From the NCBI GenBank assembly GCA_021234155.1, contig JAJEKV010000421.1:147273-211272 (forward strand): a stretch of 64,000 nucleotides of DNA. The letters run 5' to 3'. Source of the stretch: Isoetes taiwanensis. Lineage: Eukaryota > Streptophyta > Lycopodiopsida > Isoetales > Isoetaceae. Shown in pieces: positions 30,031 to 42,360 of this stretch. Below the pieces are notes generated by a model. It had not been told where the DNA came from and searched no databases. It saw only the letters and a list, made by a program, of their open reading frames with translations. A program made the translations under genes and the position numbers. The first letter of the stretch is position 1, and every line of letters begins with the position of its first letter.

Positions 30031-32100
30031 ATCGAATAACTTCTAGTGTCACCTTATGCTATCGATTCCATGTTTTGTGCGCTCCGGAAAGAAGCCATAA
30101 AGATCGACCATTCATTCGGTAAACACGTTCCCTTCTTTGTTTTCCCTTTTCGTGGGCATGTGCTCGTGTTTACAACAGTTTTTCTGGCTATGCCATGCTC
30201 GGGCACTCGTCCTAAGGCCATTTGCCATAAATTGGGAGGCCATTTTCTGAAGCCTGTTTCATTTATACAAAAATGAATCTTATGTGCCATTTTCTTTATA
30301 TCCTGCAATTATCATGTTTCCAGGATACAGGATCTCTCAAGGGAAGTTTTTCAAAAAAAAATTGTGCTTCATTAACTGAGCATATTTAGCATTATATCTA
30401 GCAGCCGGATGATCGGTGCCTTTGTCGTTGCTTTCATCGTTCTTCCTCAAGCACATCATTAGGGTTTTATAGTGGTCCATTTCTTTGTTTGATGTTTCTT
30501 CCTTCACGTTTCTTGTTCCCGTCATAGCTGAAGAAACAAGTGCTACATTCCAAGTATTCTCAAGGATCTCCTGTTGCTTGTTCCTGTATCATGTGATAGC
30601 AAAATCAACAGGTAAAGTGATCTACTTTTCTCCATTAATCAGGAAGAACAAGTGGTTATGGTCCCTCCTGCCCTCAATCAGCAAATGTTTTTCGGCCTGG
30701 GTCTCATAGACTAGGCATGGGCAGAATTTTTGCTCTTCTTCAGAGATTCACAAACATGTTCTTCATGATTCATAAACATGAGATTCAGCTTCAAAGCAAT
30801 GCAGACTTTTTCCTATTAAAAATTACTGTTTAGTTAAGTGCAAGCACATTTTCTGATTGAAGCATGAAAAATCATCACTTGAAGATCTATAAAATCTGCA
30901 ATCGGACACAACCATCTGGATTGGCGACTTGAAAAAGATTGCTTCAAAACGGTAAGCACGGCTGATTTAATTTCTGGATATAATAAGGATCAACATCCCT
31001 CTTATAGCTGTTGGAATTACTACTTTTTCCTGCTCAAAGAATGGGACGGAGAAATGGGTATGAGCAATCCAGGCTCTTCATATCTGTAAACTTGAAAGGG
31101 GATAAAACCTGATAGAAATGCATGCTTTTTATGTAGCGCTAGATAAAAAATATTTTGCAGCCATGGCTCCACAGATGCACCATAAAAGAAATCTTGTCAG
31201 TTCTAAAAGCAAAGATTTTCTTTGTGAAGGTGAATGTTCGGAAGGCAACACAGGTGCTTCAGGGGAAAAGAAAGGTTTACATTCAATCGGTTGGAGCATT
31301 TCAATAGCAAATGCTTATAAATGAGCATCTCCGTCTTTGCTAGTATCCTATCCTAATCTTACTGTTCTTCCTTGCTAGCATTACTTGCAGGGTCCTCTGT
31401 TTACTTGCATTTTAAATTTTGTTTCTCATGGCTTGCAAGATTTTTTGGTAATCATTTTCAGGTTTTCTCATTCACTGCAAACACAAGGTCCGACATTTCC
31501 ATGCAGAAGTGCTCGATCATAATGCTCAACCCATTGATGTTCCGGCTTTCATGTGATATCAATAGTGATGTAATGGAATGAAAAATGTGCTTCTAGTGAT
31601 TATTGAGGAGCCGTAAGTTTTTATAACTTGAAGAAAAATTTCTGTATGTAAAGCTCTTCATTTTGAATTTCTAAGTTTGCTTCGTCTAGTTTCTTTTCGC
31701 TCATGTTCAAGTTGGGTCATGGTATTTCAACGTCATTCTTTTGCAGGTTTGATGCTTGCCTCTCTACATCAAAATATGGCTGGTTCTTCTAGAAGCATTA
31801 TCTTGTTGCTGCAAGGTTAGAATCTTACTGCCTTCAAGTAAAAATTATACTTGGATAAAACATGACTAATGCTCTGCTCTTATTTGCAGTGTTCTAAATT
31901 AAAGCATAAGCTTGTTAAAACATACATATCAGAAATTTTCTGCTCTTATCATGCCAGATCTGATACGGCAAGTTTGATGCTGACATCATTGGAATTTTGG
32001 CTACATGGACTGTTTATAACATGGATTTACAGGTCAATCAACTGTGAGCACTGGCTTATCCATAAACAGAAATTTCTGGCACTGATTATGGCAGGAATTA
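30031..32100. other. Intergenic, no recognised gene
   Basis: Several short ORFs (30046-30276, 31118-31324) have no visible motif. No structural RNA gene was recognised. Confidence 0.4.
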
Positions 32101-32290
32101 CCTTGAATGATGATTTTCCAAAAGAGTTGTATATGCATGCCAACATGGGACATTTAAGGAAGCTTTGCAGCTCTTTATAGAAATGGCTCAGAAGAATGTA
32201 GTTTTAAGAAGATGCGGTTGCACATGATTTCATGCTCCATCTGACGGACACAAGCAATTTCATTGTGTGTTTGGTGCAGGAAGAGTCTGA
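32101..32290 (+). pseudogene. Possible PPR-repeat fragment
   Basis: One frame reads ACQHGTFKEALQLFIEMAQ then KNVVLRRCGC near 32138-32215. This is close to a pentatricopeptide motif of the form G-x-x-x-EAL-x-LF-x-EM. The neighbouring sequence is broken. PPR proteins are large plant organelle RNA-binding proteins; a lone motif may be coincidence. Confidence 0.3.
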
Positions 32291-32716
32291 TTTTGGCTAG
32301 CAAAGAACATGAAATCTACTTATGCATTTGCTTTTTGGCTTTTCTAATTTGTACCTTCAAACTTTTTCGGACTATAATATGGCTCCCATTGTGCTCCAAG
32401 CAATTCTGCTATTTAGATTAGTCAGTACCCAATATTGAATTTTTTTTCATGAAAACAGAAATAGAGGTAATTGAGTACATTGTGTCCAGGATTGGATGCT
32501 CTTAATTGTGACTAACTTATTTTAAAACAAACTACCAAATGCTCAATAGAATAGATGTGCAGTTAAGACATCTATTATTTGTATGTATATCATGCCATAG
32601 CCAGCATGTTGTGCTTTGCTTTTTGTGCACATGCCATCTACTAAAAACTTAAATGACTTTGACTTTGACTTTGAATACAAGGGGAAAAGATTATCCAACA
32701 ATCGCAGTCTAGTGAT

Positions 32717-32790
32717 ACCAAGCCTAAATAAAAACTCAAAAAGTCTTATCTTGCTAAATTCTGGTGTGCCTTTTGCTAGTTTTTTTTTTA
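32717..32790. repeat. About 75-bp repeat ending in a T-run, copy 1
   Basis: CCTAAATAAAAAC...AAGTCTTATCTTGCT...TTCTGGTGTGCC...GCTAG followed by T9. It recurs at 37376-37480, also ending at GCTAG plus a T-run. CTGGTGTGC and GCACACCAG on the two sides of the T-run are inverted copies. Confidence 0.7.
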
Positions 32791-32966
32791 GCACACCAGC
32801 CCTACCGGGCCTATAGCCTTTCTTCAATTCTAGCCTATCCACGTGTAATTTCCACCTCACCAAAAAATCTGATGTGTCTTATTTTGCACCGTCAGATCTC
32901 TACTTTCGCAAATCTAAGGCGTGGAAATTAGAAAATCGGCAAAAATAGCTACGGAGATGGAATGCT
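32790..32966. repeat. About 180-bp dispersed repeat, copy 2
   Basis: Counterpart of 29851-30030. Confidence 0.85.
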
Positions 32967-34430
32967 TTCTCCTCCTCCTTTCCATTTCTTCCCCGCCTCC
33001 GTTTCCTTCTTCTTTCCATCCGCCTCACCACCTTGTTTCATTGCCGCCATTGTTTCTCTTTTTATTTATCTCTCTTTATCTATTGTGTTGGCATTTATCG
33101 GCCGTGTGTCGGCATGCAAAGCCGAGGGCGAAAAGTAAGCTTTAGCAATGGTCTGCGATTGCTGCTGGGCGGCGAAGCATAGCCGTGGTTGGATCGAGCC
33201 CCAAAAGGCAACAGATTCATCTTGACATTACGGGTTGTCACAAGCTCAGTGTTTCCCTCAAACCCTAGCAGAGCATGGTTTTTTTTGTTTGTCGATTTCT
33301 CCCTGTGCCAGGTCTAGTCTGGTTATCCATGGGATGAAGGTTTGATGCTTGTGGGTTTTAGGTCCCAAGCCGGAACCATCGTGAAGTTTCAAGATTGGTG
33401 TTATGCTTTTTGGAAATTAGAAAGATGGAATCCCAAGTACTACTTTGACTACAAGATCCGCAATGTCTCATGAAATGGAAAAAGCCAATAGTGCTCTGTC
33501 ATTAACGGATAGCTTGCCGGTTTATGCCAAAAACTTATTAGGGGGTGTTTCTTTGGGGGATTTGCTAAGACAAAGAATAGCTCCTCCTCGAATGCCTTAA
33601 GATTTTGTTTTTGGTAACCAAATAGTTGTTGCGGTTTACAAATTTTTGGTCTTGCAAACAATTCCATTGGTAAGAGATAATTTTGATGGATATTATTTTC
33701 AGACACGAGCTGGCAATTTTCAAACTTTAGGGATAAGTCATTCCTTAATTTCTATATTTATTTCTATTTTCTTGTTGGAAAAACCGCAAAACCGAAGCTA
33801 AAGAGGAATAGGTAGGAAACTTGATCTGGTCATATAGTTGGCATTAGCATCTATATTTGTATGTGGCTTCAAAACTTTTACGTGTTGTGCTTTGATCTTT
33901 CTTCGTACTATACTTTAGACTTCTTACTTTTAGAATACATAAATGCCGTAGTTTTTCCCCGAGACCATCTTTTTCTCGAACTAGGGCTTCCGGGCAAAAC
34001 CGAGACATCTTGCCATTAATACCAAATTAACTCCTCCTTTTCTTTGATCTTAGCATATAGTCCCTTTTCGTTGAGACCATGTTTAATCATAAAATCGCTA
34101 GAAGGCATATGTTTCCTTCATCTTCCATGTTTTTTCGCATTTGTACCTTAACGCTTCGTGCTACAAGCTTCTCATCACCTTTGTATATCATATGGTTTTG
34201 GGCTGCCTTCTTTTGGTTGCTACCGATGTTCAATTGGCAAAGGCTATCTCCATTAAGAGGTGTCATTCTACTTGCTGCTATGAATAACAATCTGCAGAGT
34301 AATCGTTGACTAAGAACTTTGTTCCTGTCTGCATCTGATTAACGTGCTGCTGATATCGTTCTGGCAGTTTTTGGATAAATCGTCTTTCCTTATGCTAAAT
34401 GCTTTGTTAATCACAGAGAAATACACATTG
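32967..34430. other. Intergenic, no recognised gene
   Basis: It begins with a CT-rich stretch (TCTCCTCCTCC at 32968). A 45-codon plus-strand frame starting near 33463 (MSHEMEKANSALSLTDSL) is open but unrecognised. Confidence 0.35.
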
Positions 34431-34439
34431 CAAAAACCA

Positions 34440-35330
34440 GACATAACTAGGCTTTGGTCGTCTATCCTGAGAAAGATGTTCAAGTGTAAGGCAGTAGATG
34501 ATGCACGCATTCATGCAGGATCTGATCTTAAGGCTATTGAACCAACGCTAAAGCAAGGTTTAAAGCCATCCTACATACAAGCTATTGAAGATGATGATGC
34601 TGAATGTTTGGAATCAGGACTTAATAATCCAGGCCTCCTAGCAAGAAAATATCGAAGAAAAGGAAGAATAGGCAAGCAATCAAGGAGGAAGATATGTCTT
34701 CTAACCTGACAAAACGAATTTTTCACTTAGCATGTGCTTTGGACGCAGCAGAATGGTGTAAGCTACTTTTAGCATCAGATGACTTTCCTTGTATCTGGAT
34801 TGATGCTATTGAAGAATGTGGCAGATCTGCGCTACATTTCGCATGCTTGTCATTCTCATAAGTGCATTGAGGTTTTATTAAAACATGGCGCCAATCCCAC
34901 TCTTAAAAGCAAGCATTCTTTAATACCTTTAGAAGAGGCACTTCTGAGTACCAGACTTCCTGCGGCTGAAATTGTAAATAGAGTACACAGTCTAGATTTG
35001 ACTTCAATTAAGAATGTTGAACAAAAGAGCAAGGACCAATTGCTTCCGATTGCATCTAAGCTAGCTGAAAATTTGAATTTAGTTCCTCTGATTGCTCTTC
35101 TACTTACAGCCAGAAATTCTTTACCGTCCTGGCATTTGAGACGTGATTTACCTGGGCATGCCATTTGCCAGAGTTTGCCAGATTGGTGCAAATTTATGTT
35201 TAGATGTGGTGGCGTCACTTCTAGCTGCAAAGGCATGTGCAATGCATTGTTTAGTGAAAACCTCTGGTTGCAATCTCTGCATGATCAAAAGTTCCATCTG
35301 ATAAACAGGGCCTTGATAAACAGGGCCTGA
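34440..35330 (+). pseudogene. Ankyrin-repeat protein fragment
   Basis: Successive frames give a polypeptide with ankyrin-like repeats. Frame 34344-34709 reads LKAIEPTLKQGLKPSYIQAI and is acidic/basic. Another frame near 34699-34850 reads HLACALDAAEWCKLLLASDD and CGRSALHFAC. After a shift near 34845 it becomes HKCIEVLLKHGANPTLKSK, a textbook ankyrin second half, followed by PLEEALL. The 183-codon frame then runs to a stop at 35330 through unrecognised sequence (LVPLIALLLTARNSLPSW). Ankyrin repeats mediate protein contacts; the parent protein is not identified. The shift between the two halves of one repeat points to a pseudogene or sequence error. Confidence 0.6.
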
Positions 35331-36687
35331 GTGATAATTTCTCTAGTGCTAGCCCTTATATGGCAATTATACAGTTTATGGCTTTTAATTCGTCAACACA
35401 TAAGCATATGACTATGAGTCTTTCACATTAATTATTGGAATTTGACCCTTTGCTACGATGTTGGGCACTTGATACATTGCATAGTATAGTGCTCTAGTGA
35501 GAATTTGAGCTGAATATTTACGACAACAATGGTAGCTAATCCACATTTTGATCTACATGTCTTGCTGCTGATGTGTTGCAGAACCAAAAATTCTATACGA
35601 AAATGCAGCATTCTGTATCTCTATTGTGGTTACTAATCACTCCTTCAACCTGCCATTTCCTTCTTAGGTATATCTTAATCAATTATTATCAGCTCGTGAT
35701 GTTGCAATAAAGAGCGTATATGTGCTGCTTATGGAAGTCCGGTTTGTTTCGATCATGAATGATATTAGGCTCTGCTATTGGTCTAGTGACTGTTTTCCAG
35801 CTTAAAGAATATTCAAAAATAAGAGTGCATATTCTGTGTGTCTCTGACTGCCAACTGTGGCAAATAAGTACCTCCTTCCTTTATAGAATTCTTATAGTCA
35901 ATTATTATGTTTGATCTTTCATAACCTGGGCATTACATTACAGTCCGACATTATTTTATTCATAAGAGGTTTGACATTTTATTGTATTCCATCCACATTT
36001 GCACAGGTTCATAGAAACTTGAGTTCCTCTGTTGTTTTTATCACAACAATGCTTGTTGATGACGAAGATGGCCTATATTCACTAAGCTTGCTCTTCAATG
36101 CCCTGAAATGAGCTTACCAACGTAACATAATCATTGGAGCAGAAGGCAAGACTTTGACAGGTTTATAAACAGCCGGATCTGCGAAGTCTTCTTATTTGCT
36201 TCTATTATTGGGGAGATGTGCAAACCTTTTGACAAGGTACTTGTATTAAAATGATGCTTGTCTATTTAATATTTCAGCACATTGTTTGTTTATTCTAATT
36301 CATTGTTGCAGACACATTTTTCCTCTAGGATCCAAAATTTTGTACGTTGAGTCTGAATGACATAAACTAGTGACTGTACAAACCGTCACTAAATACCTAT
36401 GTCAAAAACTTCGAATTCATCTGGCAATGGTTGTGGTTGTGTATTGGGACATACCTTATCTATAAGGGCAAAAATTTAAAATTGTTGTGATGCTTTAGTA
36501 TGACCTTTGTTTTATAGGAAACCATGAGTAATGAATCACCAGCTTCTAGTATAATGTCATCGATACCATTGCAACATGTTTGTATATATAGGTAACAAAA
36601 ATGAGCATAACTTGTGAATTTTGATTGCAAAGGAAATTGCCTTGGAACTTTTGCATTAGATATCTGTAATATGGCATCTCATAGAGC
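35331..36687. other. Intergenic, no recognised gene
   Basis: A short open segment at about 36006-36110 (VHRNLSSSVVFITTMLVDDE) could be an exon, but I do not recognise it. Confidence 0.35.
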
Positions 36688-36747
36688 GAGCAGTATCCTC
36701 AGATGTAGGTTTCTAAGGAGCAGTATCCTTAGATGTAGGTTTCTAAG
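36688..36747. repeat. 30-bp tandem duplication
   Basis: GAGCAGTATCCTCAGATGTA plus ten further bases is repeated with a single C/T difference. Confidence 0.92.
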
Positions 36748-36928
36748 AATCGAGCTGAAAATATCACATCTTGAACACTTATGTTTTTGTCAAGTTTTTA
36801 TTCGACCGTATTGTTTCTAGTCTTCATGTGTCAAATGATATTGTGATATTGTTTAATAACAACTGAAACAAAATTCCAAATGTTCAATTAGGTAAAAGCC
36901 AAAAAGAATAAAAACAAATTACAGCAGA

Positions 36929-37107
36929 CCAACTATGAAGAAGTATATAGGTCAAACGAGAAACTTAAAGTAAAGGATTTACCAACACAAAAAAAAATCC
37001 AAACAACAAATGGCCCCAACTATGAAGAAGTATATAGGCCAAACGAGAAACTTAAAGCAAAGGATTTACCAACACAAAAAAAAAAAAAAATCCAAACGCC
37101 ATGGCCC
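36929..37107. repeat. About 88-bp tandem duplication
   Basis: CCAACTATGAAGAAGTATAT...AAAGGATTTACCAACAC followed by an A-run occurs at 36929-37016 and again at 37017-37107, with three or four differences and A-run length change. Confidence 0.92.
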
Positions 37108-37375
37108 CAGATGTTTGCAAATACAAACCATTTGATTACTACTTCGAGATTATCCATACCCCAACCTCACAAGCAAAAACACATAAAAAAAAAAAAAGTC
37201 AAGTTCAAAAAGCACCAAGCCATCCAACATGGCTACAACAATCTTAACTCAACTCCTAGGGGGAAAAATTTATAATATACTAAAATAATATTGTAGAATA
37301 TAATTTCTTACGACCACAGTCTTATCATGCCATTTCTTGCTTTAATCAGATTAGACTTAGCTCCATTAAGACACT

Positions 37376-37442
37376 TGATACCAACCTAAATAAAAACCTA
37401 ACAAGTCTTACCTTGCTGAAGCCTTCTGGTGTGCTTCTAGCT

Positions 37443-37480
<38 letters not shown>
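37376..37480. repeat. About 70-bp repeat copy 2 and a 36-base T-run
   Basis: It matches 32717-32790 up to GCTAG, then 36 uninterrupted T (37445-37480). The run length is likely inexact. Confidence 0.75.
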
Positions 37481-37484
<4 letters not shown>

Positions 37485-37503
37485 AAGGTATGTCCATTAA
37501 ATA

Positions 37504-37660
37504 AGAATAATGTCTTCATTGTATTATTCTGAGGGCATAGATTTTGAGCAAATTAAGACCTAGAACATATACTTAGTTCTGATACTCTAGAATAATGTCT
37601 TCAGTATATTAATCTGAGGACATTGGTTCTAGGCAAATTATCATTTACCCGATTTTAATT
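37504..37660. repeat. About 85-bp degenerate tandem repeat
   Basis: AGAATAATGTCTTCATTGTA...GAGGGCATAG...GCAAATTA at 37505 recurs as AGAATAATGTCTTCAGTATA...GAGGACATTGG...GCAAATTA at 37589. Confidence 0.75.
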
Positions 37661-37663
37661 TAC

Positions 37664-39611
37664 ATGGCTTTAATGGTCACTAATTTTTCATTCTTCCTTT
37701 TTACTAACCTTTCCATAAGTATTCATTTTCCACTAAACTTAGGGTTAGAAAAATGCTGGCGGATGTGGCATGAACGGGCAGTGGGAAAATCCTCAAGGCC
37801 GGATCTGCAAATCATGTTCAGGTATTGCCGCTTTTGCTATCACGGCTATGCATGGCTCTGCTGGACTAGTTCTTGGTTTACACCAAATAGTCATGACGGT
37901 AGTAAGTACTACCAGGCCTATATCCTAATCGGCCACTGGTTTTCTCTTTACCATGATCTTTTCTTGCGGCTTCCATCTTTGATCACAGCCAAGTTTGGCC
38001 GCCCTGCTCCTTGTATGGGCAGAAAGAAGGGCGATTTGAATTTCGCCACCAGGAAAAGGATTCAGGAGGAGAAAATGAAGAATGCAAAAGGAAAAGGTAT
38101 ATGAGTTCCATACTTCGGTGGTGAGCCCAAATCCCAGTAAGCTGGCAAATACCAACAGGGATATTGGCAATACAGCTACTCCTGCACATAAGATTGGTTT
38201 CCAGCAGCCTATGCCTGTTCTTCTACACGATTCTGGTCAAATAGCTCCACCTGCTGCCACAAATCTGCAACCTACTGTGGGGATTATGGCAAACCAATCT
38301 AGTACTGAGCCTGTTATTCAAGCTACTGATCATTTGAACAAGGAGGATTATGTCACCAACACCACTCAACCAACTCAGGTTCAGTATTTGGTTTTTAGTT
38401 TTCTTGCATCTACCTTGTGTAAACACCATCGATCTCTACTCCAGGTGTATAGATCTAGCTATCTTCCTAAAAATCCAGTCTAATTACTAAAAGAGGCTGT
38501 CATAAATGGGTTTCTAGATTGGTATTCTATGCTGGATAATCCTCTTTTTGGAAATGTCATACTAGAACTAAGTATATGTTATTAGGCTTAGTTTCTTATC
38601 TTTATCTAAACTAAGTATGACTAAAAGGTTTTTTTTTTTTTTTTTTTTAATTTGAATGATAATAATGATGATGTTTTCTCCCATGACTGTAGGCTTGGTC
38701 TTTTTTTGTTTAAATAATTGGGTTTACCCAATAAAAATCCTAATCATTTGATAGGGAAAATACCATGGATGAACATACTGGATAACCTTTATTATTTCAT
38801 GCATGCTCTCTATTAGGGAAAATACCATGGACGAACATACTGGAGAACCCTTATTTTTTCATGCACGCTCTCTATTTGAACAGATGCGATTTGGTAGTAC
38901 CATACATCTAGCATGCTTTATGTTCGATTATTCTCGGCCATAGATGAAAGGTATGGCTCTGATTGCTCAAGATTTAGGTATTCAAGGATTTAAGGAAGCC
39001 GCAGTATATGGCAATTTCGGAACTTGACCTAAGACAGTGCATTGGTTGAACCCTAATTAGGGTGGACAGATGTAATTCTTGCGGCTCAAATGGCCAGAGG
39101 TAGATGCTGTTGCTAGTTGCATATGGTTCTTTGCCTATATTAGATTGTAAAGCCAAATATTGCCTGCCTTTTATATTCCTGTAATTGTGGGAAATGTTGA
39201 CAATAAGAAGTGCAATACTGGTGGACAAGCATCTGCTATTGTTTCTATGATCAAACAAGACATTGAAGATGCTTCTAGGAACGCACAAATCATCAAAACT
39301 AAAGGCATTTCTGCTGGAACAGAAGGCTTCACACAGGTCTGACGATTTTCATTTGTTATGTACTTCCATTGCTTAAATGCACTTCCACTGATTAAACACA
39401 TTCGCTGCTTAAATGATTCTTAACGAGTTAAATAGTACCTCTAGGAATTTGGAGCAAGGGATTGTGCTTGCAAGCACTGCACAAAAGGGATCTGATAGCA
39501 TTTACATGGGATAACCTATATTTAGGGGAAGGTGCCAGCAAATCTATTCCCCCAGGTGTTTGCATTCCAATGGCATCTCAAGCTATGGGCAATCCAGCAC
39601 CTACTACTCAG
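37664..39611 (+). CDS. Unrecognised exon-like series, Gln/Pro/Thr-rich protein
   Basis: Several open segments have protein-like composition and end at good donor sites. Segment 1 (to about 38104) includes ITAKFGRPAPCMGRKKGDLN and RKRIQEEKMKNAKGKG. Segment 2, frame 38082-38483, holds low-complexity text (IGFQQPMPVLLHDSGQ, NQSSTEPVIQATDHLNKED) and reaches CCAACTCAG|GTTCAG at 38378. Segment 3 (39160-39336) reads VIVGNVDNKKCNTGGQASAI then KQDIEDASRNAQIIKTKG and ends ACACAG|GTCTGA. A fourth open stretch ends ACTACTCAG|GTTGG at 39611. Repeated CAG|GT ends suggest a real multi-exon gene, but phases are not proven and I do not recognise the protein. Segment 3 is duplicated at about 42200. Confidence 0.35.
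38640..39320. repeat. Segmental direct repeat (about 680 bp), copy 1
   Basis: It matches 41700-42360 from the T-run (TTTGAATGATAATAATGATG) to the end of the KTKGIS coding segment. It contains an internal tandem of about 65 bp (AGGGAAAATACCATGGATGA and AGGGAAAATACCATGGACGA). Confidence 0.9.
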
Positions 39612-41699
39612 GTTGGAAGCATAGATAATTTTATTTAAGTATCTTGCTTGCTTAGAATTTGTTGCCCTTTATGATTATGCTAGTAGATGATTGCTGTTGT
39701 TTGAGATTCAATATGATTCTAGACTATCTGCTGGCTTGAAGATGTAATAAAGGGATGCAGTAAGCATATTTCCAGATCTAGTTTTATTCTATTATTTATT
39801 TGGTATATCTTTGATGCTTAATGATAAACCTCGTGGATCGGCATTTGCAGATCTCAGTTGTGCAATGCATAGGTCCCTATGAAGTTAAATCTTAAGGAAA
39901 ATTTTTATGTTTGATCTGACCAGTTTAAATTGTCTACAACTGTCTATGTTCAGGCCTTATTTATGATTGCACACTTGACCTCTACACTGTTTTCATAGGC
40001 AGATTATGAAAATAATAATTATGGTCTGTATCTTACCTCAGATTCAAGGGCATGCCTAGTTCTCTTATTGTTGGTTATTACTGATCCTTACTCTTGGATG
40101 GGATAACAGGGTACATCCTGCTATGGCTCGTTTTGAGATATGAATAGAATAGAATAGACATACATGCACGATGCATTTGGCTGGTCTTTATTAAGTGCAG
40201 GATTATCTTGTTGTTCTTTTAGTATATCTCAGATGGTTGGATTGTTGCATGGCAAGAAGGTTCCTATTTGTATATGCCTGCAGCAGAGTGTATGTATGTC
40301 TATAGTACGGTTCTGCAGTTACATTATGGAAATAATAATTTCTAAGTAGTTTGAGATCTTTAAATCCAGTTTGCATCTCCCATAATTCTTAATGCCTAAA
40401 TGGTAACAAGGGTATGAGATTGGATTTGCTCTGGCTGATGCTAGGATTTTACCTGACTGGATCTCCCCTATGCATGAAACATTATATTATGGTTCACAAT
40501 GGTAGCTTTCCTTTGTGGAAAAAATACAAAAGAAAAGCTATCATACTTTCCAAACAGATGGAAATCGAAAGAACAACCAGTTGAGTCTAAGTGGGTTCCA
40601 ATCTCTTCCGTTTTTTTTAAAAGTCGTTATAAGTAGAACTACGAAGAATGCACACTTGCAATATCATCATGCATGATTTAAAAAATGATTTAAGCCACTT
40701 CACCCTCCGGCCATAGAGGGCAACCCTCCGTGCGCAGCACCTTGTTTGCATTAACTCAGTTCTCTAGTTATACTAGGGGCCTTAAAATGGTTAAATTACA
40801 GGTGTTTATATTTTCTTACTAATACATTTGAGATATTTATAGGAATCAGCATAGGCTGGAACTGATGATTGTAAGTCTTTCTACCAATTTGGATGATTAT
40901 TCGCTAAGGCTGCCAATGAGGATGAGTAAGATGTCAATAAGCAGTGATACAAATATAACATGTGCAAAAATGACAGCTGATTTACGAAAGTGATAAAAAA
41001 ATAAAGGTAACATGACATTTGTTGCTCATGAAACTATGCCAATAGAATTTAACATGAAAGCTGGATCGTAGACTGAGATTTAACGGTTTTAAACTAGTCT
41101 TTTGGCATTGGCCCAGGCTAGGGTCAAGCCGTTTGCCATTTGGCTGTCCTAAAGAGAATATATACTTGCAACAAGTGCCATTTGGCTTATTTCTTCAGAT
41201 CGATTATCAGACCTTCGCAAATGCAGGTATCAGAACAGAACTGTCAAATATAGATAGATGTCTGATATAGATGAGTTGTAATCTAAATTCTCCTTTTAAA
41301 CTATACTGATATATCCAGGCAGAAAGTGGCAGAACCAAAACTTAGGCTTCAAGGATAAATTGATCACAAGCTCTACCTTATGGTTTCACTCATTCCAACA
41401 TTTGAGAAATGACTATTGTTATTGGCAAGTTGATTTAATACATTTTGTAGCAATAATTCTGCTAAGACAGTGACAATGTGGTATGTGCGTTTTGAAGTGA
41501 AGCCATTCTTGCAGTCCTTTACAGCTTCAATGAGATGGTAAGATTTTTACGGATAATGCTTTCACAAAGTAATTGAGTAAACAACTATGGGAAGGGTAGG
41601 GCCTTGTGGTACGACAAGGTCCTACTCTCCTTGTTGTTACCAAAGAATAATGATGGAACTGAGCACACAAGGCCCCCTGACCTATGGTAGGAGGCAGGG
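39612..41699. other. Intergenic, no recognised gene
   Basis: AT-rich DNA with only short ORFs. A short GC-richer patch at 40700-40745 (CACCCTCCGGCC...CAACCCTCCGTGCG) is not explained. Confidence 0.4.
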
Positions 41700-42360
41700 T
41701 TTTTTTATTTGAATGATAATAATGATGATGTGGTCTCCCATGACTGTAGGCTTGGTCTTTTTTTGTTTAAATAATTGGGTTTACCCAATAAAAATACTAA
41801 TCATTTGATAGGGAAAATACCATGGATGAACATACTGGATAACCTGCTCTCTATTAGGGAAAATACCATGGACGAACATACTGGATAACCCTTATTTTTT
41901 CATGCACGCTCTCTATTTGAACAGATGCGATTTGGTAGCACCATACATCTAGCATGCTTTATGTTCGATTATTCTCGGCCATAGATGAAAGCTATGGCTC
42001 TGATTGCTCAAGATTTAGGTATTCAAGGATTTAAGGAAGCCGCAGTATATGGCAATTTCGGAACTTGACCTAAGACAGTGCATTGGTTGAACCCTAATTA
42101 GGGTGGACAGATGTAATTCTGGCTCAAATGGCCAAGAGGTAGATCTTGTTTGCTAAATTTTGCATATGGTTCTTTGCCTATATTAGATTGTAAAGCCAAA
42201 TATTGCACGCCTTTTTATATTCTCGTAATTGTGGGAAATGTTGACAATAAGAAATGCAATCTTGGTGGACAAGCATCTGCTATTGTTTCTATGATCAAAC
42301 AAGACATTGAAGATGCTTCTAGGAACGCACAAATCATCAAAACTAAAGGCATTTCTGCTC
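41700..42360. repeat. Segmental direct repeat, copy 2
   Basis: Counterpart of 38640-39320. Differences include GCCTGCC versus GCACGCC and TTCCTGTAA versus TTCTCGTAA. After KTKGISA the copies diverge. Confidence 0.9.

Noticed and set aside
30337-30525. Short hydrophilic minus-strand ORF as a possible small gene
   Set aside because: Its frame overlaps other open frames and shows no motif; chance ORF in AT-rich DNA.
37445-37480. 36-base T-run as a biologically meaningful tract
   Set aside because: Probably the tail of a retroposed copy with slippage; exact length is unreliable in long-read sequence.
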